Below, one piece after another: positions 42,525 through 50,689 of a stretch of 64,000 nucleotides of DNA. The DNA is from Nitrospira sp. Its GTDB lineage: Bacteria; Nitrospirota; Nitrospiria; Nitrospirales; Nitrospiraceae. Position 1 is the stretch's first letter. Every line of letters starts with the position of its first letter. A model generated the notes under the pieces. That model was given only the letters and a program-made list of their open reading frames with translations, was not told where the DNA came from and made no database searches. The stretch is from the NCBI GenBank assembly GCA_029194725.1, contig JARFXQ010000001.1, positions 248,001 through 312,000 on the forward strand. The letters are read 5' to 3'. Position numbers and translations under genes: made by a program.

Positions 42525-42750
42525 TCGGCTTACCCAACGTCGCGGCTCTCGCTACCAATTTCCATACGGCTTCTTCTTCGCCAGAGTCACCCAACATGGC
42601 CATCGAGGTTTTTCCCATCCCCGTCGGCACATGCACCAAGAGCCCCTCACCACTCCCGTTCCCCTCACCCTTCCCTTTCCCAGGGAGAGAAGGTTGAAAT
42701 AACCTCGGCTCGTAGGCGAAGCGAGCCTGGAACGGATTGGAGCAGGATCA
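42508..42750 (-). pseudogene. Cas3-like helicase N-terminal remnant, copy 2
   Basis: Open frame between TGA (42748-42750) and TAA (42508-42510): NPFQARFAYEPRLFQP, low-complexity from a REP-like element, then LLVHVPTGMGKTSMAMLG, a Walker A motif of Cas3-type helicases. No start codon and no further helicase motifs. It is followed in another frame by an HD remnant, so an internal deletion plus frameshift is likely. Confidence 0.5.
42643..42696 (-). repeat. REP-like element in the Cas3 remnant
   Basis: CCCTCACCC, TTCCC, then CTTTCCCAGGGAGAGAAGG, related to the elements at 33978-34010 and 35651-35706. It interrupts the helicase frame with G/K/E-rich sequence. Confidence 0.5.
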
Positions 42751-42784
42751 CGTTGCTGCCATGAATCAAGCCTTCAACTGCCGC

Positions 42785-43039
42785 TCACCCGTCTTGATCG
42801 GCGCCGCTCTTCCCAGGCCCTTCCGACGGCTCTGTGACACTGGAACTGCGCATGGATTCCCCGTACTCACTGGCAGGCGCCGTGCCCAACAGCCGAGCGA
42901 TATCCTGCATTTCCTCGATGGCCAGTATGATATGTTCCAACGGCAATTGCGCCCAGCGGCGCAGTTGCTCACGGCGCGCGCCTTGGAAGCTGGTCAGGCG
43001 CCAGTCGAACTCTGTTGGTTGTGCGTCATGTTGTTGCAT
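42785..43039 (-). CDS. Small partner protein of the nucleotidyltransferase
   Basis: 84 residues (QQHDAQPTEFDWRLTSFQGA, RREQLRRWAQLPLEHIILAI, EEMQDIARLLG). Small helical proteins of this pattern (F-D-W-x-L-T-x-x-x-x-x-R-R-E-Q-L-R-R-W) recur next to AbiEii-like nucleotidyltransferase genes. The start overlaps the end of the NTase gene by 14 bases, so the two are translationally coupled. It is probably the antitoxin or regulatory half of the pair; which half is toxic is unknown. The last 25 residues look diverged. Confidence 0.6.
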   Translation of the reverse strand: MQQHDAQPTEFDWRLTSFQGARREQLRRWAQLPLEHIILAIEEMQDIARLLGTAPASEYGESMRSSSVTEPSEGPGKSGADQDG

Positions 43040-43535
43040 CGTCTTCCAGCCTCATGCGCAGGTGTTCGATATCGATCCTGTCTTGTTCTCTGCCCGCCGC
43101 TTCTTTCATCTTGATCAGCGTGGGGATACTGACAAACCGAACTTCGATGGTCCCATACAGGGGTTTGATCAGTGCCTTGCGATATTCCTCATCAAACGGG
43201 AAGGGCTCTTGCACGAAAATATCGATGGATGTCTCACGGTGGCTGTCGCTCCAAAGTTGAAGTACCTGCATGTTCTTGTCGCGTATCCAGCTTTCGCGCG
43301 TGGCCCAATCGGCGAATTGCTCGGCGGTGACCGGCGCCAGGGGTTTATAGCCTAGGGCCTTCAGGGCAGCAAAGGTTCGAGCGATATTGTCCGGTACGAG
43401 CTGGATAACGAAGTCGGCGTCCTTGGTGAAGCGCAGATACCCATGAGCGTTCACCGCAAGCCCGCCGGCGATCAGATAACGTACGCCGGCCTCGTTGAGC
43501 GCACGGACAATGGCTTCAAAGCTGTCCAATTTCAC
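43026..43535 (-). CDS. AbiEii-like nucleotidyltransferase (probable toxin half)
   Basis: 169 residues from GTG 43535 (VKLDSFEAIVRALNEAGVRY), preceded by GGAAAGAAG; an in-frame TTG at 43553 is less likely. LIAGGLAVNAHGYLRFTKDADFVIQ-type region: 'GG' helix turn, then the D-x-D pair (KDADF), and the later SIDIF strand. These are the motifs of nucleotidyltransferase-fold toxins of the AbiEii/DUF6036 type. It precedes and overlaps the small partner gene. The pair sits between two Cas3-like remnants. Confidence 0.7.
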   Translation of the reverse strand: MKLDSFEAIVRALNEAGVRYLIAGGLAVNAHGYLRFTKDADFVIQLVPDNIARTFAALKALGYKPLAPVTAEQFADWATRESWIRDKNMQVLQLWSDSHRETSIDIFVQEPFPFDEEYRKALIKPLYGTIEVRFVSIPTLIKMKEAAGREQDRIDIEHLRMRLEDDATT

Positions 43536-43553
43536 GATCGGGCTTCTTTCCAA

Positions 43554-43748
43554 TCAGCCCAACAGTCCGATTATGCGCTCAGCCGGTGAGGTCGCCCATC
43601 CCTGTCGGCACATCGTGAGATCGGGGACAGGCACCCCTCGGCGTTGCTCGGGGAGCCAGTCCCCATCGGCAAATCGAATCTGAAATGGGTATGGTTCATT
43701 GCCGGTCGCTTGCGTGAACCAGCGTGCAAATGCGTCTTCATTGCTCAT
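43554..43748 (-). pseudogene. Cas3-like helicase N-terminus, copy 1, frameshifted
   Basis: MSNEDAFARWFTQATGNEPY, then PFQIRFADGDWLPEQ matches the start of type I Cas3 helicases (F-x-x-x-T-G-x-x-P-x-P-x-Q-x-R-x-A). In the next frame, VPTGMGD lies at the expected distance, a decayed Walker A, so a frameshift falls near 43600-43640. No helicase motifs follow. The AbiEii-like toxin pair lies directly downstream. Confidence 0.5.
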
Positions 43749-43927
43749 CGCAGCTTCCTCTTCCTTGATCCGGTCATCGCTCTGCTCCCGCCTTCCCCTT
43801 CATCAGACTAAATGACCCGGCGGGGTTCTCGGTTCAATCGGAGCAAACAGTTCATCTCCGCTGCCCCTTCGGTTTGCCGGTTGTGGGGGACTTCATCTCG
43901 AATCCGATCCAAGGTGCTGTGTGCTGC

Positions 43928-44248
43928 TTAGCCGGCTTTCGCAGTCACGCGCAATTTGACATGCGCCTTCTTCTGCAGCGCGTTCACGATGCTGAAGAAA
44001 TTCTCCGTACTCGGATTGCCACGCGGGGCCAGCATGCGGTGCAGGCTTTTGCTCGGTTTCTTGAGCATCGTCGCGAGTGCCTCGAATCCGACCGTGGCGT
44101 TGACGAGATCGCGCAGAATCGCCTTGCCTGCCGCCGTCTCGCCGGCCAGATAGGCATTGATCGCCTCGGTAAACAGCGCTTCGCGGAACCTTGGGTCCTG
44201 TTGAGCTCGCGCGGCCACAGTTTCTTTAAATTCTCGTGTGAGTGCCAT
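43928..44248 (-). CDS. Addiction-module antidote protein (TIGR02684-like)
   Basis: 106 residues from ATG 44248 (MALTREFKETVAARAQQDP); the frame continues a few codons upstream. FREALFTEAINAYLAGETAA, GKAILRDLVNATVGFEALAT and MLKKPSKSLHRMLAPRGNPS with a HTH, all standard for this antitoxin family. Its toxin partner lies upstream (44226-44417) but is cut short, so this antitoxin is probably orphaned. Confidence 0.78.
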   Translation of the reverse strand: MALTREFKETVAARAQQDPRFREALFTEAINAYLAGETAAGKAILRDLVNATVGFEALATMLKKPSKSLHRMLAPRGNPSTENFFSIVNALQKKAHVKLRVTAKAG

Positions 44249-44417
44249 GGTGCATCCGTTCAATGCGAGGAATCGTTTCGTCGCCGATCGTCAGCCAATC
44301 GTTCTCGCGCGGCGCGGTCACCTTGGCTGCCGCCGATGCATTGAGCCTTTCAACCCATCCGGCAAAGGGCGAACGACCCAGCGAATCGAGGTATTCAAGG
44401 ATTCGGATTTCAGACAT
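44226..44417 (-). pseudogene. RelE-like addiction-module toxin, truncated
   Basis: Opens MSEIRILEYLDSLGRSPFAG, WVERLNASAAAKVTAPREND, the standard start of killer proteins of the type paired with the antidote downstream. After residue about 33 (AAAKVT) the sequence departs from the family and reaches a stop, so the active C-terminal half (usually VGxGVxEYRI...GPGYRVYF) is missing. The stop overlaps the antidote start region by 23 bases. The toxin is therefore likely dead. Confidence 0.65.
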
Positions 44418-44739
44418 CGTACAAGGTAACCGTTATGTTACTGTACTCATTTGCGAACCGGCAATCTCTTTTTGCCCTGTGGAATCCGCGGCTTTCTGAC
44501 TCGGCAGCATGACGACCGACGCAGCTTCGGGTCGCCTCGGCAACATCCCCCACCGTGCGCAAATGCACCTCCAGATCGTGAATCGCAAACGACCCGCCTT
44601 CGTTCCGTCGCACATGGGCCAAACGCGCCTTCAGCGATGTTGCCGGATCAAAAGCGCTCACACTCCCCTCGCGGCGATCTTCTTCCGTACACGGTTCATC
44701 TTCAAGCTTTCTCGACAAATGCTCCATCCAACGGTCCAA
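44410..44739 (-). pseudogene. Cas3 HD-domain remnant, copy 1
   Basis: Open frame with ...DPATSLKARLAHVRRNEGGS, FAIHDLEVHLRTVGDVAEA: the same HD start as at 42318-42524 (LAHVRR, FxIHxLExHLxxVGDxAE). The part after this loses similarity. The upstream half (MDRWMEHLSRKLEDEPCTEE) may be linker of Cas3. No HD catalytic core is complete. Confidence 0.5.
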
Positions 44740-44792
44740 CCGGTGCGTTAAGCCTGCCTTCGTGTTGACGATATTTCCAAGCTGCGCGCGCG

Positions 44793-45017
44793 TTTCTCCT
44801 GGAGATCAAACCGACGCTCCGCATCATGTCTTATGGCGACGGTGTTCGAGATGAGGCGCAGCACATCTTTCTGACCTACGGGCGCGACCATCGCCTCTCC
44901 TTTTGCGACGCCGTCACGTTTGTCGTGGTCACCACGATGCTCGATCATGTGCCGTGCCTTTCCTTCGATAAAGACTTAAGAGGCCTCGGCCTAACGGTCC
45001 TCGTAAACGCTCATCGA
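44793..45017 (+). pseudogene. PIN-domain (VapC-like) toxin remnant
   Basis: Plus-strand frame with DHRLSFCDAVTFVVVTTMLD, then FDKDLRGLGLTVL, which is the C-terminal half of PIN domains (LSxxDA...D-x-DF-x-x-x-G). The N-terminal acidic residues and start codon are absent. It overlaps the end of the Asn-Pro repeat gene on the other strand. Dead fragment. Confidence 0.5.
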
Positions 45018-45376
45018 TTTCGCTGGCTCCCGTTCCCCTCCAGCGGCGCGAACGGCACGTCGGGGTTGAACTTGTTCACCGGGTTCAATGGGTTGTCCGG
45101 ATTGTAGCGGTTCACCGGGTTGAACGGATTGTTGGGGTTGTACTTGTTGACCGGATTCACAGGGTTACCTGGATCGTACTGGTTCACCGGATTGAACGGA
45201 TTGTCCGGACTGTAGGCTTGGGCGGGATTCAGGGGATTGTCGGGCTGATACCGATTGATGAGGTTGAAGATGTTATAGTCCCGCTCGTAGCGTGGATCGA
45301 AGCCCGGTTCGCCGTGGCCGACAGCCGCCCACAAGAGCATCGTCATCGCCGCTGTGAACCCTGCCGCATATCGCAT
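45011..45376 (-). CDS. Secreted Asn-Pro repeat protein
   Basis: 121 residues from ATG 45376 with GGGAGGT seven bases upstream. Signal peptide (AGFTAAMTMLLWAAVGHGEP) then five to six repeats of 12 residues of the type Y-x-P-D-N-P-x-N-P-V-N-x (for example YSPDNPFNPVNQ, YDPGNPVNPVNK, YNPNNPFNPVNR). No cysteine, rich in N and P, so it should be an extended exported fibre- or coil-like protein. Not recognised as a known family. Single gene flanked by the PIN relic and the WYL regulator. Confidence 0.65.
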   Translation of the reverse strand: MRYAAGFTAAMTMLLWAAVGHGEPGFDPRYERDYNIFNLINRYQPDNPLNPAQAYSPDNPFNPVNQYDPGNPVNPVNKYNPNNPFNPVNRYNPDNPLNPVNKFNPDVPFAPLEGNGSQRNR

Positions 45377-45541
45377 GGCTACCTCCCTGTACGGACGAAT
45401 CGTTTGCCGCCATAGTCTCACAGGGCTGTGACATCCGAGGTCCTTTCCTTATGCGGCTCAGCCGATTGCCGGACTCCGCGACTTGCTTGAAGGCTGGCTC
45501 GAAGAACGTTCGTCTTGGCTACGACAGCGTGACACCTGAGG

Positions 45542-46528
45542 TCAACGGCTCATCGAAATCCTGTGCGCTTCTTCAAGCACTGCCGCCCGCAAATGGTCGG
45601 GCTTCTCAACTCTGACGCCTCTGCCGAAGCTCAATATCCAGCCGACGAGTTCGCGGCTGTCGGCGATGGTCAGGGTCATGCGCATCCTTCCACGCGGCAA
45701 TCGTGTGAGCTGTTGACTGGGATGCCACACACGATCTTTCACCCAGGCCGTCGTCGCTTTGTCGAACTCCAACTCGACATGGATGCGAGGGCCGCGCATG
45801 ACGGTCAGTGAGTCCTCAACGAACGCCTCGAAATCAAAGTGCAGCGGAATCTGATAGGGCAATTCCGTCGGCGTCACAGATTTGATCCGCTCGACCGCGA
45901 ACATGCGCGGTTCTTTTCGCAGGTGGCAATAGCCGATGAGATACAGACCGCCGGAGGCGTACCAGAGGCGATAGGGATCGACTTCTCGGCGGGTGACGCG
46001 CCCGCGAGAGGCCGAATCGTACCGTATTTGAATACGGCGCTTCTCGGCGATCGCCTGCGTGGCCCGCTCGACGATCTCACGGTGGTGCTTGTAGCGTTTG
46101 TGCGGGCCGAGTCCGATTGAAAACGTGCCTTCCAGTTGTTGGACCAGCGCGAGTCCTTCCGGCGGCAGCGCCGCCGAGGCTTTGCCCAGGGCCGATACCA
46201 GCGAGGCATGCAGCGCGGTGCCTTCGAGCGGGGCGATGAGACGGCGGCTGAGGGCCAGAGCCATCAGTTCGGTCGGTGAAAACCGAAGGGCGGGCGCATG
46301 GCGTGCTCCCTCCAGAAGCTTCCAGCGAGTACGGCCGTCCACACGTTCAGTCAGGAGTGGATACCCGGCCGATTCGATGGCGTCCAGATCTCGGCGTACT
46401 GTTCGCGGGTGGCGAGTTGCCGAAGGACCGAACCCGTCGGCAAGTTGTTCCAACGTCAGTCCATGCCTGGAGGATTCAAGTTTCTTGAGGACGATGAGCT
46501 GCCGAACAGCCTGGTCATTACGCGGCAT
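45542..46528 (-). CDS. WYL-domain transcriptional regulator
   Basis: About 328 residues (start at 46528, MPRNDQAVRQLIVLKKLESS; a longer frame exists). N-terminal winged helix of the DeoR type (LTLEQLADGFGPSATRHPRT, VRRDLDAIESAGYPLL), then a WYL domain with REVDPYRLWYASGGLYLIGY and the C-terminal WCX extension (VHPSQQLTRLPRGRMRMTL-type). WYL proteins sense ligands and often regulate CRISPR-Cas or other defence genes. It stands next to the Cas3-like remnants, so it may have been their regulator. Confidence 0.8.
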   Translation of the reverse strand: MPRNDQAVRQLIVLKKLESSRHGLTLEQLADGFGPSATRHPRTVRRDLDAIESAGYPLLTERVDGRTRWKLLEGARHAPALRFSPTELMALALSRRLIAPLEGTALHASLVSALGKASAALPPEGLALVQQLEGTFSIGLGPHKRYKHHREIVERATQAIAEKRRIQIRYDSASRGRVTRREVDPYRLWYASGGLYLIGYCHLRKEPRMFAVERIKSVTPTELPYQIPLHFDFEAFVEDSLTVMRGPRIHVELEFDKATTAWVKDRVWHPSQQLTRLPRGRMRMTLTIADSRELVGWILSFGRGVRVEKPDHLRAAVLEEAHRISMSR

Positions 46529-46689
46529 CGGTGACTCTGCCAACCCAGAAAGACGCAGCACTCGGAGGAGATTGCCCCTTCCTTGGTATCACGAGAAGGC
46601 AGTAGGCATGAAGGTGTTTGTGGATTTGCGAGCGCAGGGTCGGAACCGGATTGTGGAGAATCTGTACGGAGGTGAAAGGACAGGGATCC

Positions 46690-46902
46690 TTACGACTTCT
46701 TAATCCGATTCAGAATCAACGCGACACAGCCCCCGAGCAATCCTCCGCCCATGATAGTCGTCAACACCTCGACGAGTTTCAGCTCCCAGACGGACCCTTG
46801 GGCCTGCATGACTTCTCTGATGCCGCCTTGCACCATGATGACGGCCAAGGCCATCGTCGCTCCCACGACAAACCACCAGAGAAACACTTTTACCGATGCC
46901 AC
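46690..46902 (-). CDS. Small two-helix membrane protein
   Basis: 70 residues from GTG 46902 (VASVKVFLWWFVVGATMALA). Two hydrophobic helices (VFLWWFVVGATMALAVIMV; LTTIMGGGLLGGCVALIL) with a basic end RIKKS. It starts seven bases after the comM-like stop and is probably co-transcribed. Family not recognised. Confidence 0.5.
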   Translation of the reverse strand: MASVKVFLWWFVVGATMALAVIMVQGGIREVMQAQGSVWELKLVEVLTTIMGGGLLGGCVALILNRIKKS

Positions 46903-46909
46903 TGAAACC

Positions 46910-48439
46910 TCATACGTCAGGATGGCGGTCGAATGAACGGTATTGGATGGCCTCCGCGATGTGGATGGCCTCAATTTTGTCAGCGTCAGCTAAGTCGGCA
47001 ATGGTGCGAGCGACGCGCAGGATGCGACCATGCGCCCGCGCCGACAGTCGGAGCCTCGCCATCGCTTGTTCGAGCAAGTCTTGAGCTGGTTGACCCAGGC
47101 CACAATACCGCTTTACCATCCGCGGCTTCAACTGGGCATTCGTGTAGATGCCGTCGCTTCGGTACCGCACTCGTTGGCGCTCACGCGCCGCCTTGACACG
47201 CGATCTGATCGAGGAGGATCCTTCGGGAGCGGGCAGTTCGGTGCGAAGCTCGCGAACCGGAACAGGCGGCACATCCAGGTGAATATCCAGCCGATCGAGC
47301 AGCGGCCCGGAGAGTTTCGCGCGATACCGGCGAATCTGGGTACCGGTACAAATACAGGGTCGTACGCGATCCCCATAATATCCGCAAGGACAAGGATTCA
47401 TCGCGGCAATCAACATGAACCGGGCAGGATATTTCAGGGTTCCACTCGCTCTGGTCAGGATCACATGTCCGTCCTCCAACGGTTGCCGCAATCCCTCAAG
47501 CACGCCCCGTTTGAACTCAGGCGACTCATCCAGAAACAGCACGCCGTTATGCGCAAGCGAGACCTCCCCCGGCTTTGGAACCGTGCCTCCTCCCACCAGA
47601 CCTGCATCCGAGATACTGTGATGAGGAGCTCGGAACGGGCGGACCGCCAGTAACGGCCGATCTGGAGTCAGTTGTCCGGCCACGCTATGCACGCGCGTCG
47701 TTTCAATGGCCTCTTGCAATTCCAGCAACGGAAGGATCGAGGGAAGCCGCCGTGCCAACATCGTCTTACCGGAACCAGGAGGACCGACCATCAGCACGTT
47801 GTGTCCACCGGCAGCGGCGACTTCGAGCGCCCGCTTCGCATGGTCCTGTCCTCGAACGTCCGAATAGTCTTCGTCCTCCGTCGTCCTGGCTGATTCCAGC
47901 AAGTCTTGATTTGAGCAAGTTGGAACAATGAGTTGACTTCCCTTGAGAAACTCTACGGCTTCCGGAAGACTGCGGATCTGGTAGGCGCTCACCCCTTCCA
48001 CCAGCGCTGCTTCGGGGCCGTTGTCGGCGGGCAGTAGCAACTCGTATCCGGACCGGCAAGCGAGCGCAAACGATAAGGCTCCGGTGATCGATTTCACCCG
48101 GCCATCCAAAGACAGTTCTCCGATCAAAACACGCTTTTCCAGCATGGCCTGAGGGATGATATCTTCAGCGACGAGAATCCCGACGGCGATGGCGAGATCC
48201 AGCCCCGAACCTTCCTTTTTCACCCCGGCCGGAGCCAGATTGACGGTAATTCGTTTGGCGGGAAAGTGAAACCCGGTGTTTTTCAGCGCGGAGCGCACAC
48301 GGTCGCGACTTTCCTTGACCGTCGCGTCGGGCAACCCCACCACCGAGAACTGCGGGAGGCCGCCGGCGATATCGACTTCGACATCGACGAGATGGGCGTC
48401 GAGCCCGACGAGGGCCGCGCTCGTAACCTTGGCAAGCAT
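46910..48439 (-). CDS. comM: ComM/YifB-like Mg-chelatase-family AAA+ ATPase
   Basis: 509 residues from ATG 48439 (MLAKVTSAALVGLDAHLVDV); the frame upstream is not conserved. Subunit ChlI-like N-terminal part (GLPQFSVVGLPDATVKESRD, ITVNLAPAGVKKEGSGLDLA), Walker A GPPGSGKT, Walker B FLDESPEF, and a C-terminal Mg-chelatase part (SGPLLDRLDIHLDVPPVPVR). ComM is a hexameric helicase that promotes branch migration during natural transformation. Zinc-binding cysteines (CPCGYYGD, C-x-C) are present. Confidence 0.93.
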   Translation of the reverse strand: MLAKVTSAALVGLDAHLVDVEVDIAGGLPQFSVVGLPDATVKESRDRVRSALKNTGFHFPAKRITVNLAPAGVKKEGSGLDLAIAVGILVAEDIIPQAMLEKRVLIGELSLDGRVKSITGALSFALACRSGYELLLPADNGPEAALVEGVSAYQIRSLPEAVEFLKGSQLIVPTCSNQDLLESARTTEDEDYSDVRGQDHAKRALEVAAAGGHNVLMVGPPGSGKTMLARRLPSILPLLELQEAIETTRVHSVAGQLTPDRPLLAVRPFRAPHHSISDAGLVGGGTVPKPGEVSLAHNGVLFLDESPEFKRGVLEGLRQPLEDGHVILTRASGTLKYPARFMLIAAMNPCPCGYYGDRVRPCICTGTQIRRYRAKLSGPLLDRLDIHLDVPPVPVRELRTELPAPEGSSSIRSRVKAARERQRVRYRSDGIYTNAQLKPRMVKRYCGLGQPAQDLLEQAMARLRLSARAHGRILRVARTIADLADADKIEAIHIAEAIQYRSFDRHPDV

Positions 48440-48571
48440 GACAATTCGCCTTTCTGTCTGGTCCGCGGCCAAACCGGGCGATTATAGGAAGTCTCTAAGG
48501 GGGTTTCAATAGAGCGATCGGCTCCCGGAATTTCTCTAGCACCGCTCCCATCGACTCTGTATAATCCGCCC

Positions 48572-49219
48572 ATGCGCCTCTGGTATCCCCCAGAGGGAAC
48601 GATCCCTTCAAATCGGACACGACCGAACCGGTCGCCTTGCCCACTCTTCGCCACCATTCCGCTATCTATACTGATTTTTTCAATAGTGGCCAGCATTTCT
48701 CCATCATTCGCGGTGAGCCGAATCCACGGAACTCCGGTTCAACAGTCACGAAGCGCGTCTCCCTTTGTCGGTTCGGCCATGGCCGTCCTCGCCACTCTTG
48801 AACAGGCGAACGTGCTCCCACCGGAGGGCACCAAAGAAGCCGATCGCGTCATCAGGTCTGTAATCCAGTTCCAATCCGCGTTTAGCAAGAGCACCGATGC
48901 GTCGATACAGCGTTTTCTGCGCGATGCCGTCGCCGGCAAATACGGCGAGGAAGTCACTCCCCTTCTCGAACGATTTCGCACAAACGGATGGACCGCTGAA
49001 ATACTGGAAGCACTCGCGGACGCCGACGTTCGTTCGACGGGCGAGGAACTGCAGGAATTAACGGGGGGGCTCAGAGAGTTCAACCTGTCCCTCGACGATT
49101 TCAAACGATTCATGCAGCTCGTCCGAGAGGGTCGGTCGGCGCTGGCAGCGCGAGGGCAAAGTTTCGAAGAGGTCTTTGATCACCATCGAAAGGCGATGCC
49201 GGGAGCTGCTGGACGGTGA
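48572..49219 (+). CDS. Exported protein of unknown function
   Basis: 215 residues. A hydrophobic stretch at about 25-50 (CPLFATIPLSILIFSIVASI) after a basic start suggests a signal anchor, followed by a helical domain (AVLATLEQANVLPPEGTKEA, AFSKSTDASIQRFLRDAVAG, EALADADVRSTGEELQEL). No known family. A start at the later methionine (48773 or so) would give a soluble 148-residue form. It diverges from comM. Confidence 0.5.
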   Translation: MRLWYPPEGTIPSNRTRPNRSPCPLFATIPLSILIFSIVASISPSFAVSRIHGTPVQQSRSASPFVGSAMAVLATLEQANVLPPEGTKEADRVIRSVIQFQSAFSKSTDASIQRFLRDAVAGKYGEEVTPLLERFRTNGWTAEILEALADADVRSTGEELQELTGGLREFNLSLDDFKRFMQLVREGRSALAARGQSFEEVFDHHRKAMPGAAGR

Positions 49220-49317
49220 ATCACGTATCTCGCGACGCCTGTCCCGCACCAACGACAAAACGATGAATAGGCTACATCAGACGCATCCCGAACGCAGCAA
49301 CCTACAAGGAGGGACCC

Positions 49318-49554
49318 GTGGCAACAAGAGCCTACATTCTCATCAAAGTGAAAGCGGGAAGGACCAAGGACGTGGTCGGGGCACTGAAACAAATACCCGG
49401 CGTGGAACAGGCTCATTCCTGCTTCGGCCGCCCGGATATTTTTGTCTTCATCAGCGTACAGGATGAACGGGCGCTTTCCGATATCGTCATCACGAAGATC
49501 CATTCGATCGACGGCGTGGAAGAAACGGATACCCACATCGTCGCGGAACCTTAG
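49318..49554 (+). CDS. Lrp/AsnC ligand-binding (RAM) domain protein
   Basis: 78 residues with GTG start after AAGGAGGG. MATRAYILIKVKAGRTKDVV, GALKQIPGVEQAHSCFGRPD, IFVFISVQ and KIHSIDGVEETDTHIV are the alpha-beta RAM fold of Lrp/AsnC regulators without the DNA-binding HTH. Stand-alone RAM proteins act as small-molecule sensors. It precedes an opposing oxidoreductase gene. Confidence 0.85.
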   Translation: MATRAYILIKVKAGRTKDVVGALKQIPGVEQAHSCFGRPDIFVFISVQDERALSDIVITKIHSIDGVEETDTHIVAEP

Positions 49555-49567
49555 TGTGCCCGGAACC

Positions 49568-50557
49568 TTACGGTGGAAGGGGAAGGGTGACCGGCTTGCC
49601 TCCCGCCTGCGCCGACCGGTAACAGGCTTCAGCGATTTCCACGGCACGACACCCATCCTCCCCCGTGATGGGCATTGAGGAATTGTTTGTCACCGCCTGC
49701 AAAAAGGCTGTGAGGGTGGCAAGAACGGTCTGGGACGGGGGAGGCTCGGCATTCATCGTCTCAACACCGGTATCATCCACACAGCGAATTCGCCGCTGCA
49801 TCCAGTCGGCTTCCACCCGCCCCTGTGAACCGATCCATACCGCTCGACCGGCACGTGATCCCAAGACTCGTGCGACCTCTATCCGGCAGGTCGTCCCCCC
49901 GATCGTGGTGAGATGAACCGATGCCGTCATTTCCGGGGCACTCGGTGGATGCCGGTCCATCGTGCAACGCACGTCCCGTACCTCTTCACCGGTCATGAAC
50001 CGAACCAGGTCGAGCACGTGAATGCCGATTTCCAGCAAGGCTCCTCGCTTCCCATAGCCGTCGGCATGGTCTGAAGCTGTGTTTCGTACCTCGATGTGGA
50101 ACATGACGTTCAGTTGTTGCGAGCGCCCGATATAAGATTGGAGCAGCTTCATATGCTGGATCGTTTTGTCGAATCGGAGGGTCTGCGCCGTCATCAACGG
50201 CACAGCAGCTTCGCGAGCCACGGCGACCGACGCACAAGCATCAGCCAACGTGGCCCCCAACGGTTTTTCAATCAGCATGGGTTTCCGGGCCTGGGCCGCC
50301 AATCGACAGATCTCCAGGGAAAATATGGGAGGAGTGACAGCGATGACCACGTCGACCATGGGGTCGGTGATAAGCGACGCGGCCTCTCCATAGACCTTGA
50401 CCGATGGGGCTCCGGGAATCTCGAACCCCTGTTCAGGATGTCGCCTGCAGACTGCGCTCAGAGAAGCGGTTGGAAGATCGCGCACGATGTGTTGCGCATA
50501 ACGAAGCCCATGCCTGCCCACCCCGATCAACCCGACACCAATGCGACCCTGATTCAC
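49568..50557 (-). CDS. Gfo/Idh/MocA-family oxidoreductase
   Basis: 329 residues, GTG start. Rossmann start IGVGLIGVGRHGLRYAQHIV, conserved EKPLG motif (PMLIEKPLGATLADACASVA), the sugar-oxidoreductase C-terminal sheet with EIGIHVLDLVRFMTGEEVRD. The GGGAL-type end (EDGCRAVEIAEACYRSAQAG) is standard. NAD(P)-dependent dehydrogenase on a sugar or derivative; substrate unknown. Confidence 0.85.
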   Translation of the reverse strand: MNQGRIGVGLIGVGRHGLRYAQHIVRDLPTASLSAVCRRHPEQGFEIPGAPSVKVYGEAASLITDPMVDVVIAVTPPIFSLEICRLAAQARKPMLIEKPLGATLADACASVAVAREAAVPLMTAQTLRFDKTIQHMKLLQSYIGRSQQLNVMFHIEVRNTASDHADGYGKRGALLEIGIHVLDLVRFMTGEEVRDVRCTMDRHPPSAPEMTASVHLTTIGGTTCRIEVARVLGSRAGRAVWIGSQGRVEADWMQRRIRCVDDTGVETMNAEPPPSQTVLATLTAFLQAVTNNSSMPITGEDGCRAVEIAEACYRSAQAGGKPVTLPLPP

Positions 50558-50689
50558 GAGTCCCTCACAACTGATTCAGAGTAAGACGGAAGCATCGATC
50601 AGTCAACGCCGCTCATTTGACATTCCCGCAAGCGGCTTCATATAGTAACGCATGTTGAGTGCAATTCCGCTCCGATAAGACATCCCGCC

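Noticed and set aside
46608..46703. 31-codon plus-strand frame beginning MKVFVDLRAQ, divergent from the WYL gene
   Set aside because: Short, no motif, and overlaps the end of the small membrane gene; could be a truncated gene but support is too weak.
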